Of a DNA stretch of 64,000 bases, positions 7,719-16,900 are shown piece after piece. Under the pieces are notes generated by a model, which did not search any database, was not told the DNA's origin, and saw only the letters and a program-made list of their open reading frames with translations. The position numbers and the translations under genes are program-made. The stretch lies in contig NZ_JACJVC010000014.1 of assembly GCF_023369555.1 (NCBI RefSeq), positions 1-64,000 on the forward strand, written 5' to 3'. Positions within the stretch are counted from its first letter, which is position 1. Every line of letters begins with the position of its first letter. The stretch is from Actinomyces sp. AC-20-1. GTDB taxonomy: Bacteria; Actinomycetota; Actinomycetes; Actinomycetales; Actinomycetaceae.

Positions 7719-9349
7719 TGGGCGGCCACAACGGCGCACGAGGAGGCCGCGGCGCGGGCCCAGGCGGCGGACGCTCACACGCCGGCGCCCAGCGGCGCGG
7801 CCAGGGACGCGAGCGCGGTCAGGGCAACCAGGCCGGGCGCCGCCACCCCGCACGCGCCGCCCACCACCGGGCCGACGGCCCCGGGCAGCGCTCCGGGACC
7901 CGTGCCACCGATGGCGGGCGCACCGGTGGGGGCACGCGCCGCCACGAGGCGGACCCGGCGCGCCTCGTGAGCCTCGAGGCCCTCACGCGGGTGCGCGAGG
8001 ACGGCGCCTACGCCAACCTCGTGCTGCCCCCGCTGCTCGACGACGCCCGTCTGGGCCGCCGCGACGCCGGCTTCGCCACGGCGCTGACCTACGGCACCCT
8101 GCGCCTGCGGGGCCGCTACGACGCCATCATCTCCCGCTGCGTGGACCGGCCCCTGGACAAGCTCGACGGCGTCGTCCTCGACGTCCTGCGCCTGGGCGCC
8201 CACCAGCTGCTCGGCATGCGCGTGGCCACCCACGGCGCCGTGGACGCCACCGTCAGCCTTGCCGCCCACGCCGCCGGGCGGGGAGCCGCCGGGCTTGTCA
8301 ACGCCGTGCTGCGGCGCGTGGCGGACAAGGACCTGGCCAGCTGGCTCGAGGAGGTCACCGCCGAGGCCCCCGACGCCCTGGCCGCCCTGTCGCTCACCGA
8401 GTCCCACCCCCTGTGGGTGACCCGGGCCATGCGTCAGGCCCTCAGGGCCCACGGGCGCGAGGAGGACGAGCTCGCCGCCCTGCTCGCCGCCGACAACACC
8501 GACCCGGCCGTCGTCCTGTGCGCCCGCCCCGGGCTCATCAGCCCCGAGCAGCTGGCCCGTCAGGTCGAGGCCGCCACCCGCACCGAGCCCCGTCCTGGTG
8601 ACCTGAGCCCCTACGCCCTCGTCATGGACGGGGGAGACCCCGGCCGCGTGGAGGCCGTGCGCCGCTCACGCGCGGGCGTGGAGGACGAGGGCTCCCAGCT
8701 CGTCGCCCTCCTGCTGTCCGAGGCCCCCCTGGAGGGACGCGACGAGAACTGGCTCGACCTGTGCGCGGGCCCCGGCGGCAAGGCGGCGCTGCTGGCCGCC
8801 CGCGCCGCCCAGCGCGGCGCCCGACTCGTCACCAACGAGGTCAGCCCTCACCGCGCCGCTCTCGTGCGCTCCGCCGTGCGCGCCGTGCCCGAGGGCGTGG
8901 TCGAGGTCCGCTGCGAGGACGGGCGCGACTATGGCCCGGCCGAGCCGGGCCGCTACGACCGGGTGCTCGTCGACGCCCCCTGCTCGGGGCTCGGCTCCCT
9001 GAGGCGCCGCCCCGAGGCCCGCTGGCGCCGCGAGGCGACGGACGTCACCGAGCTGGCCGGCCTGCAGCGCGAGCTGCTCACCAGCGCCCTGGGGGCGGTG
9101 CGCACCGGGGGCCTCGTCGCCTACGTCACCTGCTCGCCGCACCTGATGGAGACCCGCCTGGTGGTCCAGGACGTCATGAGGCGCCTGGCCCGCCAGGGTC
9201 ATGAGGTCGGGCTCCTGCACGCCGGCGACGTCGCCACCCGTGTGGCGCCCGTGCCGCCGGCCGGGGCCCGCGACGAGATGCTCCAGCTGTGGCCGCACCT
9301 GGACGGCACGGACGCCATGTTCTGCGCGCTCCTGCGGCGGACCTCCTGA
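7718..9349 (+). CDS. rsmB: 16S rRNA (cytosine 967-C5)-methyltransferase
   Basis: SAM-dependent rRNA methyltransferase of the Fmu/NOP2/Sun family. After about 80 Gly/Arg/His-rich, probably disordered residues comes a NusB-like RNA-binding domain (about residues 85-220, including ALTYGTLRLRGRYDAII). The Rossmann catalytic domain (about residues 290-540) carries the SAM loop LDLCAGPGGKAALLA and both cysteines of the mechanism, in DAPCSGLGSLRRRPEARW and YVTCSPH. The ATG overlaps the fmt stop. The long basic N-terminal tail is the only unusual feature and may add nonspecific RNA affinity. Confidence 0.93.
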   Translation: MGGHNGARGGRGAGPGGGRSHAGAQRRGQGRERGQGNQAGRRHPARAAHHRADGPGQRSGTRATDGGRTGGGTRRHEADPARLVSLEALTRVREDGAYANLVLPPLLDDARLGRRDAGFATALTYGTLRLRGRYDAIISRCVDRPLDKLDGVVLDVLRLGAHQLLGMRVATHGAVDATVSLAAHAAGRGAAGLVNAVLRRVADKDLASWLEEVTAEAPDALAALSLTESHPLWVTRAMRQALRAHGREEDELAALLAADNTDPAVVLCARPGLISPEQLARQVEAATRTEPRPGDLSPYALVMDGGDPGRVEAVRRSRAGVEDEGSQLVALLLSEAPLEGRDENWLDLCAGPGGKAALLAARAAQRGARLVTNEVSPHRAALVRSAVRAVPEGVVEVRCEDGRDYGPAEPGRYDRVLVDAPCSGLGSLRRRPEARWRREATDVTELAGLQRELLTSALGAVRTGGLVAYVTCSPHLMETRLVVQDVMRRLARQGHEVGLLHAGDVATRVAPVPPAGARDEMLQLWPHLDGTDAMFCALLRRTS

Positions 9350-9390
9350 CCGATGAGCGCCTGCCCCGTCCCGCATGTGAAGGAGCCCCG

Positions 9391-10059
9391 ATGACCTCGC
9401 GCGTCGCGATCCACCCCTCGATCCTCAACGCCGACCAGGCGCACCTGGCGGACGAGCTCGCCCGTGTCGAGGGCGCGGACGGCCTCCACCTCGACATCAT
9501 GGACAACCACTTCGTCGACAACCACTTCGGAGGCCCCTCCCTCGCCCAGGCGGTGCTGGCGCACACGAGCCTGCCGGTGGACGCCCACCTCATGATCGAG
9601 GACGCGGACCGCTGGGCCCCCCAGTACGCGGAGATGGGCTGCGCGCTCGTCACCGCCCACGCCGAGGCCACCAAGGCGCCCTTCGTCCTGGCGCGCGAGC
9701 TGCACCGTCTGGGTGCGGGCGCGGGTCTCGCCCTGCGCCCGGCGACGCCGCTGAGCGCGGTCGAGCCGGTCCTGGCCGAGATCGACCTCCTGCTGCTCAT
9801 GACCGTCGAGCCCGGCTTCGGCGGACAGTCCTTCATCGACCTCATGCTCACCAAGGTCGCGGCGGCGCGCCGCCTCATCAGCGAGCAGAACCTCGAGCTG
9901 CGCATCCAGGTGGACGGCGGCATCAACCGCTCGACGATCGAGCGCGCGGCCGAGGCGGGGGCCACGGTCTTCGTGGCGGGCTCGGCGGTCTACGGGGCCG
10001 AGGACGCCCTGGCGGAGGTCGAGCACCTGCGCGAGCTGGCCTCCCGGCACTGCCACTGA
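9391..10059 (+). CDS. rpe: Ribulose-phosphate 3-epimerase
   Basis: Interconverts ribulose 5-phosphate and xylulose 5-phosphate in the pentose phosphate pathway. The 222-residue TIM barrel shows IHPSILNAD at strand 1, HLDIMDNHFVDN (metal-binding His and Asp), HLMIED, MTVEPGFGGQSFI and the phosphate-binding VDGGINRSTI plus FVAGSAVYG near the end. The ATG at 9391 has GAAGGAG seven bases upstream. An in-frame ATG about 100 bases earlier lies within the end of rsmB and is not the start. Confidence 0.95.
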   Translation: MTSRVAIHPSILNADQAHLADELARVEGADGLHLDIMDNHFVDNHFGGPSLAQAVLAHTSLPVDAHLMIEDADRWAPQYAEMGCALVTAHAEATKAPFVLARELHRLGAGAGLALRPATPLSAVEPVLAEIDLLLLMTVEPGFGGQSFIDLMLTKVAAARRLISEQNLELRIQVDGGINRSTIERAAEAGATVFVAGSAVYGAEDALAEVEHLRELASRHCH

Positions 10060-10176
10060 GCAGTCTTGTAGATAACCTCTCAAACTCCTCCGCGATCTCC
10101 TCACTCCCGCTCGCGGTGGCGATCCGCCCCGCGATTCCGCGGAACGGCGTCATGGGAACAACATGCGGGACACGTT

Positions 10177-10193
10177 TTGTGCGATGCCCACAA
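10177..10193. promoter_or_regulatory. Candidate operator (inverted repeat TTGTG-N7-CACAA)
   Basis: Five-base arms TTGTG and CACAA match perfectly around a seven-base spacer. The site lies about 210 bp before the carboxylase start and 25 bp before a TAACGT hexamer. The binding protein is unknown; a fatty-acid-synthesis regulator would be a natural candidate. Confidence 0.35.
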
Positions 10194-10322
10194 GTGACCC
10201 TCGCTTGGATCCCCCTCTAACGTGGAGCTGCTGCCGCAGCCACGTCTGACCCTTGTGCGCAACGTGCTGTGACGGCACCGCCGGACGGGCACGCCCGTCA
10301 GCGCGACCACGCTGGCACGGCC

Positions 10323-10347
10323 GTCCGGTCCGGAAGACCGACCGGAC
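10323..10347. promoter_or_regulatory. Inverted repeat in the leader of the carboxylase gene
   Basis: GTCCGGTC at 10323-10330 and GACCGGAC at 10340-10347 are perfect complements separated by nine bases, 57 bases before the start codon. It could be a hairpin in the mRNA leader or an operator. There is no T-run, so a classical terminator is unlikely. Confidence 0.4.
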
Positions 10348-10403
10348 CCCTCTTTGTGGGGGACCACGATCTTCGTCAGAGCGCCGAGACACAGAGGAGC
10401 ACC

Positions 10404-12293
10404 GTGCCCACGAGAGCGACCACCAGGGTCCTTGACCGCGTCCTCATCGCCAACCGCGGCGAGATCGCCCTGCGGGTCATCCGGACCGTCCGCGACCTCG
10501 GCGGCACGTCGATCCTGCCCTACACCCCCGAGGACCTCATGTCCCCGGCCGCCGAGCTCGCCGACGAGGCCTACGCCCTGCCCGAGGGCAGCGGCTACAC
10601 CGACGCCGGCGCCGTCCTCGCCCTGGCCCGCGAGACCGGGGCCCAGGCCATCCACCCCGGCTACGGCTTCCTGTCCGAGGACGACGCCTTCGCCCAGGCC
10701 GTCATCGACGCCGGCATCGCCTGGGTCGGCCCCAGCCCCGGCGCCATGCGGGCCCTGGGGGACAAGATGAGCGCCCGGGCCACCGCCGAGAGGGCCGGCG
10801 TCGCCCCCGTGCCCGGCATCACGGGCTCGGTCACGCAGCCCGCCACCGTCATCGCCTTCGCCGCCGAGCACGGTTACCCCGTCGCCCTCAAGCGCACCGA
10901 CGGCGGCGGCGGACGCGGCATCACCGTCCTGACCGACGACGACGAGGCCCGCAGCACCCCGGCCTTCGCCTCCGCCTCGGCCGGCGGCGCCACCCTCATC
11001 CTCGAGAAGTTCGTCACCGCCGCCCGCCACGTCGAGACCCAGTGCGCCCGCGACGCCCACGGCTCCTTCGCCGTCGTCTCCACCCGCGACTGCACCCTCC
11101 AGCGCCGCAACCAGAAGCTGCTCGAGGAGGCCCCCGCCCCCTACCTGCCCCCGGGCACCCACGACCGCCTCGTCGAGGCCTCCCGGCGGCTGCTCGAGAC
11201 CGTCGACTACGTCGGCGTCGCCACCTGCGAGTTCCTGCTCACCCCCGAGGGCGACCTGTGGTTCCTCGAGGTCAACCCCCGTCTCCAGGTCGAGCACTGC
11301 GTCTCCGAGGAGGTCACCGGCACCGACCTGGTCGAGACCCAGCTGCGCATCGCCGCCGGAGGACCCCTCGGTCCCGTCCCCGAGGTCCGCGGCCACTCGG
11401 TCGAGCTGCGCCTGACCTGCGAGGACCCCGCAGCCGCCATGGCCCCCTCCACCGGCACCATCACCCGCCTGCGCTGGCCCGCCGGACCCGGCATCCGCAT
11501 CGAGTCCGGCGTCGTCGAGGGCGACGTCGTCACCCCCCTCTTCGACCCCATGCTCGCCAAGATCGTCGTCACCGGGGCCACCCGTGAGCAGGCCCTCGCC
11601 CGGGCCCGCCGCGCCCTGCGCGAGACCGTCGTCGAGGGCGTCACCGTCTGCACCGCCCTGCACGAGCACGTCCTGTCCCGCCCCGAGCTCACCGGCCCCG
11701 ACGCCGAGGGCGCTCTGGGGGTCACCACCCGCTGGATCGAGAGCTCCGTCCTGCCCGTGCTCACCGCCCCGGCCGCCGCCGCGGTCCCCGTCATCGGCGA
11801 GGTCCCGGCCGCGGACACCAGCGCCGGGCACGCTCCGCGCACCCGCTCGAGCTACGTCATCGAGCTCAACGGCCGACGCCTGAGCCTCACCCTGCCCGAC
11901 GGCATCCTCGGCGGGCCCGGGGCCCGGCACAACATCGGGGCCCGGCCCCACCGGGCCCCCCAGCCGCTGCGCTCGCGCTCACGCGCCCGCGCCGCCCTCG
12001 CCGTCGACGGCGGGGCCCTCGCCCCCGACGGCGTCATCGCCGCCCCGATGCAGGCGATCGTCACCCGCATCTGCGTCGAGCCCGGGGCCCGCGTCCACGA
12101 GGGCGACCTCCTCGTGGTCCTGGAGTCCATGAAGATGGAGAACTACGTGCACGCCCCCCACGACGGCGTCGTCGAGGCCGTCGACGTCAGCGCCGGCCAG
12201 ACCGTGAGCGCCGGCGAGGAGCTGGTGCGCCTGGCCGGGCAGCCGTCTGACGAGCCAACCGGCGGGCCGGCCGCCGGCGTGCAGAAGGACTGA
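10404..12293 (+). CDS. Acyl-CoA carboxylase alpha chain (biotin carboxylase + BCCP)
   Basis: Carboxylates its own biotin, the first half-reaction in making malonyl-CoA (or a longer malonyl-CoA). The 629-residue chain has the biotin carboxylase domain (RVLIANRGEIALRVIRT at the start, HPGYGFLSED, the Gly-rich ATP loop GGGGRGIT, FLEVNPRLQVEH), a variable linker, and a C-terminal biotinyl domain with the modified Lys577 in ESMKMENYV. The GTG at 10404 is chosen because AGAGGAG precedes it by four bases and the next residues lead directly into the conserved N-terminus. The carboxyltransferase gene starts three bases after the stop, indicating one operon. Confidence 0.93.
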   Translation: MPTRATTRVLDRVLIANRGEIALRVIRTVRDLGGTSILPYTPEDLMSPAAELADEAYALPEGSGYTDAGAVLALARETGAQAIHPGYGFLSEDDAFAQAVIDAGIAWVGPSPGAMRALGDKMSARATAERAGVAPVPGITGSVTQPATVIAFAAEHGYPVALKRTDGGGGRGITVLTDDDEARSTPAFASASAGGATLILEKFVTAARHVETQCARDAHGSFAVVSTRDCTLQRRNQKLLEEAPAPYLPPGTHDRLVEASRRLLETVDYVGVATCEFLLTPEGDLWFLEVNPRLQVEHCVSEEVTGTDLVETQLRIAAGGPLGPVPEVRGHSVELRLTCEDPAAAMAPSTGTITRLRWPAGPGIRIESGVVEGDVVTPLFDPMLAKIVVTGATREQALARARRALRETVVEGVTVCTALHEHVLSRPELTGPDAEGALGVTTRWIESSVLPVLTAPAAAAVPVIGEVPAADTSAGHAPRTRSSYVIELNGRRLSLTLPDGILGGPGARHNIGARPHRAPQPLRSRSRARAALAVDGGALAPDGVIAAPMQAIVTRICVEPGARVHEGDLLVVLESMKMENYVHAPHDGVVEAVDVSAGQTVSAGEELVRLAGQPSDEPTGGPAAGVQKD

Positions 12294-12296
12294 GAC

Positions 12297-13952
12297 ATGA
12301 CCACCACCGCCACCCCGGGCGCCCCCGGCGCCGCCGCCCCGGCCCCGTCCACCGCGGCGGGCGCCCTGCCCCTGGCGCAGACGATCGCCGGGGCCCCGGC
12401 CACCGAGTCCTTCCGCCGCAGCGCCGAGCGCATCGCCCGCGCCGCCGAGGACACGGCCGCCGAGCGCCAGCACGCCAAGGGAAAGCAGACCGCCCGCGAG
12501 CGCATCGACGCCCTGCTCGACCCCTCGACCTTCCTCGAGATCGGCCGCTACACCGGCTCCGGGGCGGGGGAGCGGGCCCGCCCCAGCGGCGTCGTCACCG
12601 GCTTCGGGCAGGTCGACGGCCGCCAGGTGGCCGTCTACTCCCAGGACTTCTCCGTCTCCGGCGGCGCGCTCGGCGCGGTCGAGGGCGACAAGATCGTGCG
12701 CCTGCTCGACGACGCCCTGCGCCTGCAGATCCCGGTCATCGGCCTCATCGACTCCGGCGGCGCCAAGATCCAGGAGGGTGTGGCCGCCCTGCGCCAGTAC
12801 GGGCGCATCTTCAACCGCACCTGCGCCGCCTCCGGGCTCGTGCCCCAGATCAGCGTCATCCTCGGCCCCTGCGCGGGCGGCGCCGTCTACAGCCCGGCCC
12901 TGACGGACTTCGTCATCGCCACCCGCGAGGCCTCCCACATGTTCGTCACCGGTCCCGACGTCGTGCGCGCCGTCACCGGCGAGCGCATCAGCGCCGAGGA
13001 CCTGGGCGGGGCCGACATCCACGGCTCGGTCTCCGGCGTCGTCCACTACGTCGCCGAGGACGAGGCCGACGCCCTGGCGCAGGTACGCACCCTGCTGGCC
13101 TACCTGCCCTCCTGCGCCGACCAGGACGCCCCCCGCTACGCCTACGACGACACCGACCGGGTCCAGGACTGCCTGGCCGCCGCCGGCGTCGGGGCCCTCG
13201 TGCCCGCCTCCACCCGCCAGGCCTACGACGTCGTCGACGTCGTGTCGGCCCTGGTGGACCACGGCGAGCTCGTCCAGGTCCAGGAGGACTTCGCCACCAA
13301 CGTCGTCGTCGGCTTCGCCTGCTTCGAGGGACGGCCCGTGGGTGTGGTCGCCAACCAGCCGATGGTGGACGCCGGCACCCTGGACGTCGACGCCTCCGAG
13401 AAGCTGGCCCGCTTCGTGCGCTTCTGCGACGCCTTCGGCCTGCCCGTCGTCACCTTCGTGGACGTGCCCGGCTACCGGCCCGGCGCCGAGCAGGAGCACG
13501 CGGGCATCATCCGCCGCGGCGCGAAGGTCATCAACGCCTACGCCACCGCCACCGTCCCGCTCGTCACCGTGGTCCTGCGCAAGGCCTACGGCGGCGCCTA
13601 CATCGTCATGGGCTCCAAGGCGATCGGCGCCGACCTCAACTTCGCCTGGCCGGGCGCCCAGATCGCCGTCCTGGGCGCCGCGGGCGCCATCGGCATCATC
13701 CACCGCCGCGAGCTCGCCCGTGTGTGCGACGAGCAGGGCGGGCAGGCTGCGGCCGCAGAGCAGGAGCGCCTGGTGCGGGAGTACGAGGACAGCGTCATCA
13801 ACCCGGACAAGGCCGTCGCCATCGGCGAGATCGACGCCGTCATCGCCCCCGAGGACACCCGCACCGTCATCGTCGACTCCCTGGCGGCCCTGGCGGCCAA
13901 GCGGGACGCGGCGCGCACGTCCGGCAAGAAGCACGACAACGGTCCCCTGTGA
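12297..13952 (+). CDS. Acyl-CoA carboxylase beta chain (carboxyltransferase)
   Basis: Transfers the carboxyl group from biotin to acetyl-CoA or a related acyl-CoA. The 551-residue protein is the AccD/PccB type with two crotonase-fold halves. The N-terminal half has GKQTARERIDALLD, SQDFSVSGGALGAVEGDKIV and ILGPCAGGAVYSPAL; the C-terminal half has VVANQPMV, TFVDVPGYRPGAEQEH and KAYGGAYIVMGSK. About 30 Ala/Pro-rich residues precede the core. The adjacent fas gene (35 bases on) suggests that the main product is malonyl-CoA for fatty acid synthesis. Acyl chain preference cannot be read from the sequence alone. Confidence 0.93.
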   Translation: MTTTATPGAPGAAAPAPSTAAGALPLAQTIAGAPATESFRRSAERIARAAEDTAAERQHAKGKQTARERIDALLDPSTFLEIGRYTGSGAGERARPSGVVTGFGQVDGRQVAVYSQDFSVSGGALGAVEGDKIVRLLDDALRLQIPVIGLIDSGGAKIQEGVAALRQYGRIFNRTCAASGLVPQISVILGPCAGGAVYSPALTDFVIATREASHMFVTGPDVVRAVTGERISAEDLGGADIHGSVSGVVHYVAEDEADALAQVRTLLAYLPSCADQDAPRYAYDDTDRVQDCLAAAGVGALVPASTRQAYDVVDVVSALVDHGELVQVQEDFATNVVVGFACFEGRPVGVVANQPMVDAGTLDVDASEKLARFVRFCDAFGLPVVTFVDVPGYRPGAEQEHAGIIRRGAKVINAYATATVPLVTVVLRKAYGGAYIVMGSKAIGADLNFAWPGAQIAVLGAAGAIGIIHRRELARVCDEQGGQAAAAEQERLVREYEDSVINPDKAVAIGEIDAVIAPEDTRTVIVDSLAALAAKRDAARTSGKKHDNGPL

Positions 13953-13987
13953 CCACCCCGCGCGAGCACCAGGACACGAGGACACCC

Positions 13988-16900
13988 ATGAGCGACCCGA
14001 CCACCACGACCACCACCGGCAACCAGACCCCCACGACTGAGGACCGCATGAGCAGCCAGCCCACCACCACCCGCACCACGACGGCCGAGCGCCTCGCCCA
14101 GGGCGAGGCCTACGTCCTCACCCTCGGGGGGCAGGCCACCCCCTGGCGCGCGACCCTCAGCGAGCTGGCCAGCACCGACCGCGACCTCGCCGCGGGGCTC
14201 GTCGCCCTGGACGAGGCCGTCTGCCGGCTCCTGGCCCCGGTCTCCACCGACCTGCTCGTCGTCACCCCCCGCGGGGCGCGGCTGCTCGACAACGACGCGA
14301 CCCCCCTGAGCCCCGCCACCGCGGCCGCCGACACCGCCGACGTCTCCGTCCCCGGCATCCTCATGGCCCAGCACGCCGTCCTGTCCTGCCTGCCGGCCGC
14401 CGGTGTCAACGTCCTGGGCGAGGCCGCTCCCGCCCAGGTGGTCGGCCACTCCCAGGGCGTGCTCGGCGTCGCCCTGCTCCAGGCGCTGTCGAGCACCGTC
14501 AGAGGCGACCGTGCCACCGACGCCGGCCCGGGCAGCCTCGGCAGCACCGTCCCGGCGGTCGTCGAGGTCCACGCCCTGGCCCGCCTCATCGGCGCCGCCG
14601 CCGCCCGCACCACCCAGCGCCTGGGGCTCGGCACCACGGGCACCAGCACCCCGATGCTCTCTGTGCGCGGCGTCACCCGCGACGTCCTGGACTCCGTCCT
14701 CGCCCGGGTCCCGGGCCTGGCCGGTGATCACGCGGTCACCGTCGGCGTCGTCAACGGCCGCCAGGCCCACATCCTCTCCGGCCGCCCCGCCGACCTCGAG
14801 CGGGTCGTCACCGCCCTGGAGCAGGCCGCCGCCCGCTCCGCCGAGGACCGCAGGGAGCGCCGCCGCGGCGGCGCCGTCCTGGCCCCCGTCACCGAGTTCC
14901 TGGCCACCTCCGTGCCCTTCCACACGCCCCTGCTGAGCCAGGCCGTCGCCGACGTCGTCGCCTGGGCCGGGCGCTGCGGCATCGACACGGACCTGGCTCG
15001 TGACCTCGCCGTCGCCGTCCTCACCGACCCCGTGGACTGGCCCGCCCTCGTCACCCGGGCCCTGGCCGCCGCGGACGCCCGCCTCGTGCTCGACCTCGGC
15101 CCCGGCACCGTCCTGGCGCGCCTGACCGAGGCCGTCGTCGCCGGCACCGGCACGGGCGTCGTCGCCGCCGGCACCGCCAGGGCCCTGGACGAGCTCGACC
15201 GCCCCGGCGCCGCACCCGCCACGAGCGTGGACCGCTCCCGCTTCGCCCCGCGCCTGACCCGCCTGCCCGACGGCCGTCTCACCCTGTCCACCGCCTTCAC
15301 CCGCCTGACCGGCCGCTCGGCCGTCCTCCTGGCGGGCATGACCCCCACGACCGTCGACGCCGAGATCGTCGCGGCCGCCGCCAACGCCGGCTACTGGGCC
15401 GAGCTCGCCGGAGGCGGCCAGGTCACCGCCAAGGTCCTGGCCGACAACCTCGCCTCCCTCGAGGCCCAGCTGGAGCCCGGGCGCACCGCCGCCTTCAACG
15501 CCATGTTCATGGACCGCTACCTGTGGAACCTCCAGCTCGGCACGCAGCGGTTGCTGTCCAAGGCCCGCGGGGCCGGCACCCCCATTGACGGCATCGTCGT
15601 CTCCGCCGGCGTCCCCGAGCTCGACGAGGCCGTCGAGCTCATCGAGCGCCTGCACGCCGAGGGCTTCCCGTACATCGCCTTCAAGCCCGGCACGGTGGAC
15701 CAGATCCGCCAGGTCATCGCCATCGCCCAGGCCGTCCCCGGCGCCCAGGTCATCATGCAGGTCGAGGACGGCCACGCCGGAGGCCACCACTCGTGGGAGG
15801 ACCTGGACACCATGCTCCTGGCCACCTACGACGCCGTGCGCGCCCACGAGAACATCGTGCTCGTCGTCGGCGGTGGCATCGGCACCCCCGAGAGGGCCGC
15901 CCGCTACCTCACCGGCGCCTGGGCGCGCCGCTACGGCACCGCCGACGCCCCCGTGGACGGAGTCATGGTGGGCACGGCCGCCATGACGGCCCTGGAGGCC
16001 AGGACCAACGAGGACGTCAAGCAGCTGCTCGTGGACACCCCCGGCATCACCGAGGAGACCCAGGGCGCCGTCGACGGCTGGGTCGCCTCCGGCGCGTCGG
16101 CCGGAGGCATGACCTCGGGCCTGTCCCACCTGCGCGCCGACCTGTACGAGATCGACAACTCCTCCGCCCGGGCGGCCCGCCTCATCCAGGTCGTCGCCGG
16201 CGACGAGCAGGCCGTGGCCGCCCACCGCGACGAGCTCATCGCCGCCATGGCCCGCACGGCCAAGCCCTACTTCGGCGACGTCGAGGCCATGACCTACCTC
16301 GCCTGGCTCACCCGCTACGCCGAGCTCACCGTCAGCCCGCACGAGGGCCGCGCCGCCACCGAGACCGACTGGATGGACGAGGGCTGGTACGACCGCTTCC
16401 TCGACATGCTCCACCGCGTCGAGGCGCGCCTGAGCCCGGCCGACCACGGGCGGGTCCCCACGCTCTTCGAGGACCACGCCGCCGTGCTCGACTGCGACGC
16501 CGCCCTGGCCGCCGTCGCCGAGCACTACCCGGCCGCCGCCACGACCCTCGTCGAGCCCGCGGACGCCGCCTGGTTCGTCGACCTGTGCGCCAAGCACCCC
16601 AAGCCCTGCCCCTTCGTGCCCGTCCTCGACGCCGACATCCTGCGCCGCTGGGGCCAGGACTCCCTGTGGCAGTCCCAGGACCCGCGCTACACGGCCGACC
16701 AGGTGCGCATCATCCCCGGCCCGACGGCGGTCGCCGGCATCACCACGGTCAACGAGCCCATCGGCCACCTGCTGGGCCGCTTCGAGTCCGCCGCCGTCGA
16801 GGCCGTCCAGGCGGCCGGCGCCACCGAGCAGGCCGCCGCCGGCCGCCTGGGCGCCACCGCCCCGGCCGTGAGCGCCGCACCGGTCAAGGACGCCGGCGAG

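Larger units (their letters stand above)
10060..10403. other. 344-bp intergenic region upstream of the acyl-CoA carboxylase-FAS block
   Basis: No credible gene. It is the longest gap in the first half of the window. It contains the palindrome TTCCGCGGAA at 10135-10144, an inverted repeat TTGTG-N7-CACAA at 10177-10193, a possible -10 TAACGT at 10218-10223, and an inverted repeat GTCCGGTC-N9-GACCGGAC at 10323-10347. The ribosome-binding site of the carboxylase gene (AGAGGAG, 10393-10399) closes the region. The content suggests regulated transcription of lipid synthesis. Confidence 0.6.
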
